NCBI GenBank assembly: GCA_947631335.1
Contig: CANRKZ010000010.1
Location: 1 to 37,093 of the forward strand
Direction: 5' to 3'
Source: an uncultured Clostridia bacterium
GTDB lineage: Bacteria; Bacillota; Clostridia; TANB77; CAG-508
Length of the DNA: 37,093 nucleotides
Shown: positions 16,867 through 25,763 of the stretch, one piece after another
How positions within the stretch are numbered: the stretch's first letter is position 1
Layout of the letters: every line of letters starts with the position of its first letter
Notes under the pieces: generated by a model
What the model saw: the letters and a program-made list of their open reading frames with translations, nothing else
Databases searched by the model: none
Told to the model about the DNA's origin: nothing
Position numbers and translations under genes: made by a program

Positions 16867-17448
16867 GTGGGAAAATTTAAAATAGTAGCTACTTCAATTG
16901 ATGGAGTACTTATAATAGAACCAACTGTTTTTGGAGATAATAGGGGCTATTTTATGGAAACATATAGTAAAGCTGATTTTGAAGAAATAGGATTAGATTA
17001 TAATTTTGTACAAGATAATCAATCAAAGTCTAAAAAAGGTGTATTAAGAGGATTGCATTTTCAAAAAGAAAATACACAAGCAAAATTAGTAAGATGTATC
17101 AAAGGAGAAGTATTTGATGTAGCAGTAGATTTAAGACCTGGAAGCAAAACATACGGTAAATGGGAAGGCGTGATTCTTTCAGAAGAAAATAAAAAGATGT
17201 TTATGATTCCAAGAGGATTTGCACATGGATTTTTAGTATTATCAGATGAGGCTGAGTTTACCTATAAATGTGATGACATATATAATCATGAAGCAGAAGG
17301 TGGACTAGCTTGGAATGATCCAGATGTAGCAATTGATTGGCCTTTAGAAGATATAAAAGAATCAGATTTATTGACATCGGAAAAAGATTCTAAATGGCCA
17401 TCATTAAAAGAATTAAGTAAGACTGATTTATTTCGAAACTTAAAATAA
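16867..17448 (+). CDS. rmlC: dTDP-4-dehydrorhamnose 3,5-epimerase
   Basis: Converts dTDP-4-keto-6-deoxy-glucose to dTDP-4-keto-L-rhamnose. A cupin-fold RmlC of 193 aa with GVLRGLHFQ (catalytic His region), KLVRCIKGEVFDVAVDLRPGSKTYG, IPRGFAHGFLVLSDEAEFTYKCDD and GGLAWNDPDVAIDWP, all diagnostic. The start is GTG at 16867 following AAAGGAGTGAAAAG. It lies 41 bases after rmlA and 20 before rmlB, in one operon. Confidence 0.95.
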   Translation: MGKFKIVATSIDGVLIIEPTVFGDNRGYFMETYSKADFEEIGLDYNFVQDNQSKSKKGVLRGLHFQKENTQAKLVRCIKGEVFDVAVDLRPGSKTYGKWEGVILSEENKKMFMIPRGFAHGFLVLSDEAEFTYKCDDIYNHEAEGGLAWNDPDVAIDWPLEDIKESDLLTSEKDSKWPSLKELSKTDLFRNLK

Positions 17449-17468
17449 TATAGAAGGAGAATAGAAAA

Positions 17469-18437
17469 ATGAGTAAAAATGTATTAATAACAGGAGCTGC
17501 GGGATTTATAGGAGCAAATTTTGCAGAATATTTTGTAAATAAACATCCAGATTATAGAGTAATAGTAGTAGATAAATTAACATATGCAGGAAATATGGAT
17601 AACTTAAAAAAAGTCAAAGATAAAATAGAATTTGAACAAGTAGATATATGTGATTTTAAAAAAATTAAAGAGATATTTAAAAAATATAATATAAATGGAG
17701 TAATCCATTTTGCAGCAGAATCACACGTTGACAACAGCATAAAAAATCCATTTGTGTTTACTCAAACAAATGTAATAGGAACCCACACATTATTGGAAAC
17801 AGCAAAACAAATTTGGGGAGAAGGTAGCCCTAACAAATTTGTACATATTTCAACAGATGAAGTGTATGGTTCATTAGGCGAAGATGGTTATTTTACAGAA
17901 AAGTCTCCAATAAAACCAAGTAGTCCATATTCATCATCAAAAGCAAGTTCAGATTTAATTGCACTTGCCTATAAGGAAACTTATAAGATGAATGTTAATG
18001 TAACAAATTGTTCAAATAATTATGGACCATACCAACATAACGAAAAACTAATACCACATATGATTAAATTAGCCTTAAATAATGAAAAATTACCAGTATA
18101 TGGTGAGGGACTAAATATAAGAGATTGGCTATATGTCGAAGATCATTGTGAAGCAATCGACTTAGTATTTCATAATGGTGTATCAGGAGAAAGATATAAT
18201 ATAGGTGGGCATAATGAAAGAAGAAATATTGAAATTGTAAAACTAATATTACAAAGATTAGGAAAGTCAGAAGACTTAATTGAACATGTTACAGATAGAA
18301 AAGGACATGATTATCGATATGCTATTGATCCAACTAAGATAAAAAAAGAACTTGGTTGGGAACCAAAAACTAAATTTGAAGATGGAATTGTAAAAACAAT
18401 TGATTGGTATTTAGAAAATCCAGAATGGTTAAAATAG
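17469..18437 (+). CDS. rmlB: dTDP-glucose 4,6-dehydratase
   Basis: Converts dTDP-glucose to dTDP-4-keto-6-deoxyglucose, the branch point for rhamnose and for 4-amino sugars. An extended SDR: GAAGFIGANF NAD loop, VDKLTYAGN, HFAAESHVDNSI, STDEVYGSLGEDG, YSSSKAS (catalytic Tyr/Lys), NCSNNYGPYQ, RDWLYVEDH and a C-terminal RKGHDYRYAID. All are RmlB family signatures. At 322 aa it is a little shorter than common RmlB (about 340-355) but has no visible gap in the core. It closes the rmlDACB set. Confidence 0.95.
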   Translation: MSKNVLITGAAGFIGANFAEYFVNKHPDYRVIVVDKLTYAGNMDNLKKVKDKIEFEQVDICDFKKIKEIFKKYNINGVIHFAAESHVDNSIKNPFVFTQTNVIGTHTLLETAKQIWGEGSPNKFVHISTDEVYGSLGEDGYFTEKSPIKPSSPYSSSKASSDLIALAYKETYKMNVNVTNCSNNYGPYQHNEKLIPHMIKLALNNEKLPVYGEGLNIRDWLYVEDHCEAIDLVFHNGVSGERYNIGGHNERRNIEIVKLILQRLGKSEDLIEHVTDRKGHDYRYAIDPTKIKKELGWEPKTKFEDGIVKTIDWYLENPEWLK

Positions 18438-18476
18438 TATATTAATATATGATAAGAGAAAGGTGTTATAGAAAAA

Positions 18477-19217
18477 ATGCAGAAAGGCAAAGAAGATAGA
18501 ATAGTTGTTGAACATGTTTATAAAACATTCAAAATATATATGGATAAGGCTAATAGTTTGAAGGAAAAATTGCTATTTTGGAATAGAAATAAAAAAGAAA
18601 CAAGAGAAGTATTAAAAGATATAAATTTAACAATTAAAAATGGAGAAGCAGTTGCTCTTATAGGAATAAATGGTAGCGGAAAATCAACACTATTAAAACT
18701 AATGACCAAAATAATATATCCTAATAAAGGAAGTATAACAACATATGGCAAATTAACTTCACTTCTTGAATTAGGAGCTGGATTTCATCCGGATTTTTCT
18801 GGAAGAGAAAATATATATTTTAATGCATCAATATTTGGACTTACTAAAAAGCAAATAGATGAGAGAATAGATAAAATTATAGAATTTTCTGAATTAGGTT
18901 CATTTATTGATAATCCAGTAAGAACATATTCTTCTGGTATGTATATGAGATTAGCATTTGCTGTTGCAATAAATGTAGATGCTGATATATTACTAGTTGA
19001 TGAAATACTAGCAGTAGGAGATCAACACTTTCAAGAAAAATGTATTGAAAAAATGAAGGAATTAAAAGAACAAGGAAAAACCATGGTTTTTGTAACACAT
19101 AGTATGAACACAGTAAAAGAATTTTGCAGTAGAGCGGTGTGGCTAAGTAATGGTGTAGTAAAAATGGATGGAGAACCAAATGATGTAATAGAAAAATATT
19201 TAAAGGAGACTTTATAA
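18477..19217 (+). CDS. ABC exporter ATP-binding subunit for wall polysaccharide (Wzt/TagH-like)
   Basis: ATPase of an ABC-2 type polysaccharide/teichoic acid exporter. Walker A GINGSGKST is at about 63-71. LLELGAGFHPDFSGRENIYFNASIFG is diagnostic of the Wzt/TagH/RfbB subfamily. The signature is YSSGMYMRLAFAVA, Walker B is ILLVDEILAVGD and the switch His lies in FVTHSM. At 246 aa there is no C-terminal carbohydrate-binding extension of the kind found in E. coli O9a Wzt, so the exporter may not use a capping-recognition domain. The next gene, the permease, begins on the base after this stop codon. It lies in the rhamnose operon, so its cargo is probably the rhamnose polymer. Confidence 0.9.
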   Translation: MQKGKEDRIVVEHVYKTFKIYMDKANSLKEKLLFWNRNKKETREVLKDINLTIKNGEAVALIGINGSGKSTLLKLMTKIIYPNKGSITTYGKLTSLLELGAGFHPDFSGRENIYFNASIFGLTKKQIDERIDKIIEFSELGSFIDNPVRTYSSGMYMRLAFAVAINVDADILLVDEILAVGDQHFQEKCIEKMKELKEQGKTMVFVTHSMNTVKEFCSRAVWLSNGVVKMDGEPNDVIEKYLKETL

Positions 19218-19991
19218 ATGAAATTAGCAAAAGAATTATATAATTATAGGGAATTATTAAAGACTAATATAACTAAAGATGTTGGAGGTAAATATAAAAA
19301 TTCATTTTTAGGCGTTTTATGGTCTTTTGTAAACCCACTTTTACAAATAGCAGTATACGCATTAGTATTCCAAGTAATACTAAGGAGTAATATAGAAAAT
19401 TATGCAGTATATTTGTGTTGTGGATTAATTCCATGGCAATATTTTAGTAACGTTGTCTTACGAGGAGCTGCAACTATTATTGATAATGGAAATATCATAA
19501 AAAAAGTGTATTTTCCTAGAGAAATTTTACCAATATCAGTTGTAACTAGTGAAGGAGTAAACTTTTTGATTTCTACTATAATAATAATTGGATTTGTAAT
19601 ATTTGGAGGAATAGGACTATCAGCAAATATCTTTTGGTATTTTCTAATATTAGCAATACAATATGTAGTCTCTATAGGAATTGCGTTTATTGTATCAAGT
19701 TTAACAGTATATTTTAGAGATTTATTACATCTTTTAGGTGTATTTATGCAATTATTATTTTATGCAACACCAATTGTATATTCAATTACTGATGTACCAG
19801 CAGGTTTTCAATGGTTATTAAAACTAAATCCAATGACATATTTAATAGATGGTTATAGATCAATATTTTATAATAAAACAATGCCAAATTTTGATTATCT
19901 GTTAATAGCTTTGGTAATGGGGATTGTATTATGTGTTATAGGATATTTTATGTTTAAAAAATTACAAAAAGGATTTGCAGAGGAGTTGTAA
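19218..19991 (+). CDS. ABC-2 polysaccharide exporter permease (Wzm/TagG-like)
   Basis: Membrane subunit of the exporter, 257 aa with about six hydrophobic segments. GGKYKNSFLGVLWSFVNPLLQIAVYALVFQ near the N-terminus and LCCGLIPWQYFSN are typical of Wzm/TagG. So are the loop ILPISVVTSEGVNFLIS and the late LLFYATPIVYSI and LLKLNPMTYLIDGYRSIFY. It is joined directly to the ATPase gene with no spacer. It would move an undecaprenyl-pyrophosphate-linked polymer assembled in the cytoplasm by the following glycosyltransferases. The 93-base gap after it holds a weak AGAAGC/GCTTCT hairpin (20004-20032) and no convincing promoter. Confidence 0.9.
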   Translation: MKLAKELYNYRELLKTNITKDVGGKYKNSFLGVLWSFVNPLLQIAVYALVFQVILRSNIENYAVYLCCGLIPWQYFSNVVLRGAATIIDNGNIIKKVYFPREILPISVVTSEGVNFLISTIIIIGFVIFGGIGLSANIFWYFLILAIQYVVSIGIAFIVSSLTVYFRDLLHLLGVFMQLLFYATPIVYSITDVPAGFQWLLKLNPMTYLIDGYRSIFYNKTMPNFDYLLIALVMGIVLCVIGYFMFKKLQKGFAEEL

Positions 19992-20084
19992 AGATATAGA
20001 ATTAGAAGCTTAGATATTTTAACTTTGCTTCTTATTTCGTATTTAAAAAGGTATTGTGTGAAAATATAATAAGGAGTTTTCTAT

Positions 20085-21038
20085 ATGAAAAAAATAAGTG
20101 TAATAATACCAGTATATAATACGGGAAAATACATAAAAAAATGTCTAGATTCAATATTTAATCAAACAATGAAAAATATAGAAATTATTATAATAAATGA
20201 TGGTTCTACAGATGATTCAGAAAAAATAATACATGATTGGATAGATCAGCATAAAACAAATATGGAAATAAGATATTTCAAAAAAGAAAATAGTGGATTA
20301 TCAGATGCAAGAAATTATGGAGTAAATAAAGCAACAGGAGATTATATATCATTTGTTGACTCAGATGATTATATTGAAAAAGATTTATATAAAAACATGG
20401 AAAAATACATGAATATGAATATAGATTTAATAAAGTTTAAAGCAATAGCTTTAGATGACAAAGGAAAAATATTAGAAAGATTACAAGGACCAATATTTGA
20501 CAAATGTACTGGAGAAGAAGCTTTTGCAAGATTATGCATAAAGGATAAATATTTAGAGGTTGCATGGTTGTACTTATATAGGAGAGAATTTTTTATTGAT
20601 AATAAATTTAAGTATGATAAAGGTACATATCATGAAGATTTTGGATTAACACCATTTGTTATAATACAAGCTAAAAGCGTGATATCTAGTGAGTATTTTG
20701 GATATTGCTATATAAAAAGGGAAAATAGTATAACGAATAGTACAGATGTCAAAAAAGACAAAAAAAAGGCTGCAGATATACTAAAGCATTATGATAATGC
20801 AATAGATAAAATAGAAAAAATAAATGTTGAAGAAAAGACAAAGAAACTAATAAAAAGATATTATTCTAATAGTTTGTTGCTAAAAGCTAGCTCACTCCAA
20901 GGAGAAGAACAAAAAAAGTATATACAAGAAATAAAATTAAGAAAAGTCTATAGAAATATAAAAGCAGAGAACTTAAAACAATTAATCAAGAAGATAATCA
21001 TAATGATTAACATTAAATTATATTTAAAGATGAGGTAA
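20085..21038 (+). CDS. Glycosyltransferase family 2
   Basis: Cytoplasmic GT-A fold glycosyltransferase, 317 aa. It shows the N-terminal VSVIIPVYN-type start (ISVIIPVYNTGKYIKKCLDSIFNQT), the nucleotide-binding IINDGSTDDSE, GLSDARNYGVNKATGDYISFVDSDDYI with the metal-binding DxD motif (DSDD), and HEDFGLTPF as likely acceptor/catalytic region. No membrane segment is visible apart from a weakly hydrophobic tail. Its position after the exporter suggests it adds one residue of the wall polysaccharide; rhamnose is a possible donor given the rml genes, but specificity cannot be read. Confidence 0.87.
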   Translation: MKKISVIIPVYNTGKYIKKCLDSIFNQTMKNIEIIIINDGSTDDSEKIIHDWIDQHKTNMEIRYFKKENSGLSDARNYGVNKATGDYISFVDSDDYIEKDLYKNMEKYMNMNIDLIKFKAIALDDKGKILERLQGPIFDKCTGEEAFARLCIKDKYLEVAWLYLYRREFFIDNKFKYDKGTYHEDFGLTPFVIIQAKSVISSEYFGYCYIKRENSITNSTDVKKDKKKAADILKHYDNAIDKIEKINVEEKTKKLIKRYYSNSLLLKASSLQGEEQKKYIQEIKLRKVYRNIKAENLKQLIKKIIIMINIKLYLKMR

Positions 21039-21041
21039 AAT

Positions 21042-21995
21042 ATGCCAAAAGTAAGTGTTATTGTGCCAGTATATAATGTAGAAAAATATATAGAAAGATG
21101 CTTAAATTCATTAGTTAATCAAACAATGAAAGATATGGAAATAATAGTCGTGAATGATGGAAGTAAAGATACTTCAAAAAAAATCATAGAGAATTTTATG
21201 CAAAAGTATCCAGAAAAATTAGTTTATTTAGAAAAGCAAAATGGAGGACTATCAGATGCTAGAAATTATGCTATACCATATGCAAAAGGTGAATATATTG
21301 CATTTTTAGATTCGGATGACTATGTAGAGCAAAATATGTATAAAGATATGTATGAATTAGCTAAAAAAGAAAACAGTGATATGGTGGAGTGTGATTTCTA
21401 TTGGGAATATCCCGATAGAGTTAAATTAGATATCGGAGAAATTTACCACAATAAAAAAGAAATGCTGGAAAAAGTAAGAGTAGTTGCTTGGAACAAATTA
21501 ATAAAGAGAGAAATATTGAAAAAGACAAAAATAAGATTTCCGATAGGATATAGATATGAGGATGTGGAATTTACCTACAAACTAATTCCATATCTAGAAA
21601 AAATCTCTTTTTTAAAAAAGCCATGTATACATTATATTCAAAGAGATAATTCTATATCAAATTCATATAATGAAAGAACAAAAGAAATCTTTAATGTTTT
21701 AGAAAATGTTCTTGATTTTTACAAAGAAAATGAAATTTATGAAGAATATAAGGAACAATTAGAATATATTTATATTAGAATTTTATTTTGTAGTTCGCTG
21801 TTAAGGATGGTAAAGATAAAAGATAAAAAAGTAAGAAGAAAATTGTTAGCAGAAACATGGAAAAAAGTAAATACAACATTTCCAGATTGGAAACGAAATA
21901 GACTTTTAAAAAAGAAAAGTAAAAAAAATTTTTATATGAGAACTTTAAATAAAATTACTTATAGGATTTACTGTAGTATATTTAGAAAAATTTAA
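21042..21995 (+). CDS. Glycosyltransferase family 2
   Basis: A paralogue of the preceding gene with the same 317-aa length: VSVIVPVYNVEKYIERCLNSLVNQT, VVNDGSKDTSKK, GGLSDARNYAIPYAKGEYIAFLDSDDYVE (DxD) and RYEDVEFTYKLIP. The N-terminal halves are clearly similar and the C-terminal halves diverge, consistent with a change of acceptor. The C-terminus is strongly basic (KRNRLLKKKSKKN), which may favour membrane-surface association. It starts 3 bases after the previous stop. Donor and acceptor unknown. Confidence 0.87.
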   Translation: MPKVSVIVPVYNVEKYIERCLNSLVNQTMKDMEIIVVNDGSKDTSKKIIENFMQKYPEKLVYLEKQNGGLSDARNYAIPYAKGEYIAFLDSDDYVEQNMYKDMYELAKKENSDMVECDFYWEYPDRVKLDIGEIYHNKKEMLEKVRVVAWNKLIKREILKKTKIRFPIGYRYEDVEFTYKLIPYLEKISFLKKPCIHYIQRDNSISNSYNERTKEIFNVLENVLDFYKENEIYEEYKEQLEYIYIRILFCSSLLRMVKIKDKKVRRKLLAETWKKVNTTFPDWKRNRLLKKKSKKNFYMRTLNKITYRIYCSIFRKI

Positions 21996-22028
21996 GAAAA
22001 AATATTTAGACATAAAGAGGAGAAAAAA

Positions 22029-23135
22029 ATGAAAAAACTTTTATTTGGAATAACAAGTCTAACCTTAGGGGGAGCAGAAAGAGTATTAGTGGATCTATCA
22101 AATGCCTTATGTGATAAATATGATATTACTATTTTTACTATATACGCCCAAGGGGAATTAGAAAAACAATTATCTAAAAAAATAAAAGTAAGATCACTAT
22201 ATGATATACAGTATAATGAATTGACAAATGGAAAGAAAAAGATAGTTCCTTTAAAGATTTTTCTGAATAAGAAAAAAATATATAAAAAATATATATGTGA
22301 TAATTATGATATAGAAATAGCATTTTTGGAAGGTCCAATAACTAGGTTATTTAGTGTAAAAAATAAAAATACTAGAAAAATAGCATGGATACATAATGAT
22401 ATTTCTGAAGTTTTTGGAAATGACATAAAGGCAAAGTTAAAAAGAAAAATTGACAAAAAAATATATTCTAAATATGAGACTTTAGTTTTTGTGAGTCAAG
22501 ATAATAAGGAAAAGTTTAAAGATATTTATAAAGTGAAAAATAAAAAAGAGGTTATATATAATTATATAGATAAGGAGAACATCATAAAAAAAGCAAATTT
22601 AACAAGTGATGTAGGGTTTGATAAAGACACTATAAACTTCGTTACAGTAGCAAGACTAGTACCTCAAAAGGCAATAGACAGATTAATTAATATCCATACT
22701 AAATTGATAAAAGAAGGGTTAAGACATAATATTTATGTAATAGGTGACGGCCCGGAAAAAGAAAAATTAATTAAAATGATACAAAATAATCAGATTCAAA
22801 GTACATTTCATTTATTAGGAAAAAAAGAGAATCCATATCCATATATTAAAAATGCAGATTATTTTTGCTTATTATCGAATTTTGAAGGGTATGGAATGGT
22901 TTTGGAAGAAGCTAAAATATTAGATAAACCAATAGTTATAACAGATACAGCAGCAAGAGAAGCAGTAAATAATTATCAACGAACAACCATATTGAAAAAT
23001 AGTGAAAAAGAAATTTATGAAGGGCTAAGAAAGATAATAGTAGATAAAGATATAGATAATAGCAGTAATCGAATAATGAATAGATATTGTAATGACCAAA
23101 TATTAAAAAAAGTAATACAGTTAATAGAAAAATAG
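22029..23135 (+). CDS. Glycosyltransferase family 4 (GT-B fold)
   Basis: A retaining-type GT-B glycosyltransferase, 368 aa. The N-terminus ITSLTLGGAERVLVDLSNALCDKYDITIFT is the classic GGAERV start. The C-terminal nucleotide-sugar domain has FVTVARLVPQKAIDRLI, IYVIGDGPEKEKL, FHLLGKKENPYPYIKNADYFCLLSNFEGYGMVLEEAKILDKPIVITD (the EX7E motif) and DTAAREAV. It belongs to the wall-polysaccharide set by position and close spacing. Sugar specificity is not known. Confidence 0.88.
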   Translation: MKKLLFGITSLTLGGAERVLVDLSNALCDKYDITIFTIYAQGELEKQLSKKIKVRSLYDIQYNELTNGKKKIVPLKIFLNKKKIYKKYICDNYDIEIAFLEGPITRLFSVKNKNTRKIAWIHNDISEVFGNDIKAKLKRKIDKKIYSKYETLVFVSQDNKEKFKDIYKVKNKKEVIYNYIDKENIIKKANLTSDVGFDKDTINFVTVARLVPQKAIDRLINIHTKLIKEGLRHNIYVIGDGPEKEKLIKMIQNNQIQSTFHLLGKKENPYPYIKNADYFCLLSNFEGYGMVLEEAKILDKPIVITDTAAREAVNNYQRTTILKNSEKEIYEGLRKIIVDKDIDNSSNRIMNRYCNDQILKKVIQLIEK

Positions 23136-23146
23136 GGAGAAATAGT

Positions 23147-24022
23147 ATGAAAATATCAATACTAACACCAACTTATAATAGAAAAGATTTATTGAAGAGA
23201 TTATATTCTAGTTTGCTTAAAAATTCCAAACATGGACTAGATATTGAATGGCTCATAATGGATGATGGTTCAACTGATGATACAAAAACAATAGTGAAAG
23301 AATTTAAAAAAGAAAATAAAATAGAGATAAAGTATTATAATCAGGAGAATCAGGGAAAAATGGTAGCTATAAATAATCTAGTAACATATGCAACAGGAGA
23401 ATTAATAATTGATTGTGATTCAGATGATTATTTTACAAATAATGCTTTTAAGATTATAAAAGAAGAATATGAAAAATATAAAAATCAAAATAATATCTAT
23501 GGTTTATGTTTCTTAAAATTTGATCAAAATGGTAAGAATATGGGAAATGAATTTAGAAATCAAAGAACAACCATGTTTGATTTATACTTTAAAGAAGGAG
23601 AAACAGGAGAGAAAGCTATTGTATTTTTTTCAGGCGTAAGAAAAAAATATAAACATGAATTAGAACATGGCGAAAATTTTATAACAGAAGCAAGAATGTA
23701 TCATAAAATGGATCAAAGTTATAAAATGATTTGCATAAATAAGACTATTATGATTTGTGAGTATCAACCCAAAGGTTATAGCAAAAATATAAAAAAACAA
23801 TTTAAAGAAAATCCATATGGATATTATGAATATTTTAAAGAAATTTTACAAAGAGATATGAAAGGAGTAAATTTTAAAAAAAGACTGTATGTAATAAAAC
23901 ATTATATATTGTTTAGCTATTTAACTAAGCAATATCATATAAGAAAGGTTAAAAATTGGCTAAATAGAATACTTATCTGTTTTATGTGGATTCCAGGGAT
24001 AGTAAAAAGTAGTAGGATTTGA
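23147..24022 (+). CDS. Glycosyltransferase family 2
   Basis: A 291-aa GT-A protein: ISILTPTYNRKDLLKRLYSSL, IMDDGSTDDTK, NQGKMVAINNLVTYATGELIIDCDSDDYF with the DxD motif (DCDSDD). It is distinct from the two upstream GT2 proteins: it lacks SDARN and has GKMVAINN instead, as in a separate branch of capsule glycosyltransferases. It starts 11 bases after the GT4 stop behind AGGGAG and is the last gene before a terminator. Confidence 0.85.
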   Translation: MKISILTPTYNRKDLLKRLYSSLLKNSKHGLDIEWLIMDDGSTDDTKTIVKEFKKENKIEIKYYNQENQGKMVAINNLVTYATGELIIDCDSDDYFTNNAFKIIKEEYEKYKNQNNIYGLCFLKFDQNGKNMGNEFRNQRTTMFDLYFKEGETGEKAIVFFSGVRKKYKHELEHGENFITEARMYHKMDQSYKMICINKTIMICEYQPKGYSKNIKKQFKENPYGYYEYFKEILQRDMKGVNFKKRLYVIKHYILFSYLTKQYHIRKVKNWLNRILICFMWIPGIVKSSRI

Positions 24023-24089
24023 TAAATATTGTAGAGAAAAAATCAAAAATAATAAGAAATAACAAGATAAATTACAACGTACACAAAGT

Positions 24090-24121
24090 AAAAACGTTAG
24101 ACTAAAGTGTTTAACGTTTTT
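24090..24121 (+). terminator. Rho-independent terminator of the polysaccharide operon
   Basis: Stem AAAAACGTTA / TAACGTTTTT (10 bp) with a 12-base loop, T-rich 3' arm, 67 bases after the last glycosyltransferase. The remaining part of 24023-24253 holds the promoter listed next and nothing else I can recognise. Confidence 0.7.
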
Positions 24122-24158
24122 AAATTTTGAAACATTAATAAAATTGAATTTTAATTGC

Positions 24159-24187
24159 TTTACTTTTATATATGTGAATGATATAAT
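24159..24187 (+). promoter_or_regulatory. Predicted extended -10 promoter of the gtrA-gtrB pair
   Basis: TTTACT (24159-24164), 17-base spacer, TATAAT (24182-24187) preceded by TGA, i.e. an extended -10 (TGn). It is about 65 bases before the GtrA-like start. Confidence 0.6.
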
Positions 24188-24253
24188 TGAACTAATGTAA
24201 TGAAACAGTTTAGTTTAAAGAATTAATGAGTTTATAAAAGAATAGAGGAAAAA

Positions 24254-24679
24254 ATGAAGAAAATAGAAGAATTGATTAAGAAAGTATGTACAAGAGAAAT
24301 GATTTTATATATTACTTTTGGAATACTTACAACATTAGTAAACTTAGGATCATTTTATGTAATGAATACATTTTTTCATTGGGAGGAGAATATATCTAAC
24401 TTTATAGCTATATTATTAGCAGTTCTTTTCGCATATGTAACAAATAAAGATTTAGTTTTTCATTCAGAGGCTCAATCTTTAAAAGAAAAAATTCAGGAAT
24501 TTTGTAAGTTTATATTAGGAAGAGCATTTACTATGATAGTGGAATTCGTAGGAGGATTTGTATTATTTAAACTTCCAATTCCTAATATCATTACCAAAAT
24601 GGTACTTACTATAATTGTGATTATTTTAAATTTCTTTATCAGCAAATTTTTTGCTTTTAGAAGTAAAAAAGATAATTAA
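24254..24679 (+). CDS. GtrA-family membrane protein
   Basis: A 141-aa membrane protein of the GtrA/DPMS family with four helices: ILYITFGILTTLVNLGSFYVMN, ISNFIAILLAVLFAYVTNKDLVF (the family's N(K/R)x(W/L)(V/T)F motif), RAFTMIVEFVGGFVLF and MVLTIIVIILNFFISKFFAF. GtrA proteins are proposed to flip undecaprenyl-phosphate sugars or to assist the GtrB partner, as in O-antigen glucosylation and GtcA/CsbB-type teichoic acid modification. It is followed 22 bases later by a GtrB-like enzyme. The third component, a GT-C transferase, is not adjacent. Confidence 0.88.
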   Translation: MKKIEELIKKVCTREMILYITFGILTTLVNLGSFYVMNTFFHWEENISNFIAILLAVLFAYVTNKDLVFHSEAQSLKEKIQEFCKFILGRAFTMIVEFVGGFVLFKLPIPNIITKMVLTIIVIILNFFISKFFAFRSKKDN

Positions 24680-24701
24680 TCTAGAAAGAAGGAAGTAAAA
24701 A

Positions 24702-25652
24702 ATGAAAAAAATAAGTGTCATAATACCGGCATATAATGAAGAAGAATCTTTACCAATTTTATATAAAAGAATGGAAAAATTAATAAAAAGTATGGAAAAT
24801 TATGAATTTGAAATTCTTTTTGTGAATGATGGAAGCAAAGATAAAACACTTGAAATAATAAAGAAAATGAGACAAGAAGATAATAGAATTTGCTATGTAG
24901 ATTTTTCAAGAAACTTTGGAAAAGAAATAGCAATGATAGCAGGATTAGATTATGCAACAGGAGATTGCGTTATCTTTATGGATGCAGATTTACAAGATCC
25001 ACCAGAACTAATACCAGAATTAGTAAAATACTGGGAAGAAGGATATGATGATGTATATGCAAAAAGAAAATCAAGAAAAGGAGAGAGCTTTTTAAAGAAA
25101 TTTACATCTAAGATGTATTATAAAGTATTACAACACTTAACAAAAGTCGAGATCCAAAGAGATACAGGTGACTTTAGATTGTTAGACAGACGATGTGTAA
25201 ATGCTTTAAAAAAATTAAGAGAATCACAAAGAAATACAAAGAGTATGTTTAGCTGGATTGGATATAAGAAAAAAGAAGTATTATATGATAGAGATCCAAG
25301 AGTAGCAGGAAAAACAAAATGGAATTATATAAAATTAGTTGATTTAGCAATTGATGGAATAACATCTTTTACTACATCTCCACTTAGACTTTCAACATTT
25401 ATTGCTATACCAACATTTGCAGTGCTATTTATATATTTTATTTATGTAATTGTAAAATGTTTTGTTGTGAAAGAAGCTATCCAAGCCTTTCAAGCAATTA
25501 TATTGCTAATTTTATTCTTTTCTGGGATTCAAATATTATTATTTGGAATTGTAGGAGAGTATTTAGGTAGGATCTTTAAGGAAACGAAAAATAGACCATT
25601 ATATCTAGTAAATGAATATAATGGGAAAAAAGAAATGAATGATAAAAATTAG
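24702..25652 (+). CDS. Polyprenyl-phosphate glycosyltransferase, GtrB/CsbB-like (GT2)
   Basis: A membrane GT2 protein of 316 aa that probably makes undecaprenyl-phosphate-linked hexose. ISVIIPAYNEEESLPILYKRM, LFVNDGSKDKT, DFSRNFGKEIAMIAGLDYATGDCVIFMDADLQDPPELIPELV and RDTGDFRLLDRRCV are diagnostic for the GtrB/YkoT/CsbB group. Two C-terminal membrane helices are visible (STFIAIPTFAVLFIYFIYVIV and AIILLILFFSGIQILLFGIVGEYLGRIF). It works with the upstream GtrA. Compared with the ArnC-like gene at 11885 it keeps the DADLQDPPE motif, where the other has DDDGQCPIE, so the two probably use different donors. Confidence 0.9.
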   Translation: MKKISVIIPAYNEEESLPILYKRMEKLIKSMENYEFEILFVNDGSKDKTLEIIKKMRQEDNRICYVDFSRNFGKEIAMIAGLDYATGDCVIFMDADLQDPPELIPELVKYWEEGYDDVYAKRKSRKGESFLKKFTSKMYYKVLQHLTKVEIQRDTGDFRLLDRRCVNALKKLRESQRNTKSMFSWIGYKKKEVLYDRDPRVAGKTKWNYIKLVDLAIDGITSFTTSPLRLSTFIAIPTFAVLFIYFIYVIVKCFVVKEAIQAFQAIILLILFFSGIQILLFGIVGEYLGRIFKETKNRPLYLVNEYNGKKEMNDKN

Positions 25653-25664
25653 TATTAATTAATA

Positions 25665-25700
25665 AAGGAATGTTGTTATATTAATATAACAACATTCCTT
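25665..25700 (+). terminator. Long perfect hairpin, probable terminator after gtrB-like gene
   Basis: Perfect 16-bp stem AAGGAATGTTGTTATA / TATAACAACATTCCTT with a TTAA loop. There is no T run after it on the plus strand, so it may be an inefficient terminator or mainly an RNA 3'-end stabiliser. Confidence 0.6.
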
Positions 25701-25704
25701 AGTA

Positions 25705-25733
25705 TTGTAAAATATTATGAAATATAGTATAAT
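25705..25733 (+). promoter_or_regulatory. Predicted promoter of trpS
   Basis: TTGTAA (25705-25710), exactly 17 bases, TATAAT (25728-25733), 30 bases before the trpS start. The leader is too short for a T-box riboswitch. Confidence 0.7.
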
Positions 25734-25763
25734 ACCTACATAAGTAAAGGAGAAGAGAAAACT

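Noticed and set aside
20042-20070. TATAAT before the glycosyltransferase at 20085 as a promoter
   Set aside because: The -10 would touch the Shine-Dalgarno site (AAGGAG at 20071) and the -35 (TTTAAA) is poor.
25701-25763. T-box riboswitch upstream of trpS
   Set aside because: The leader from the promoter to the start is only about 25 bases, too short, with no T-box sequence.
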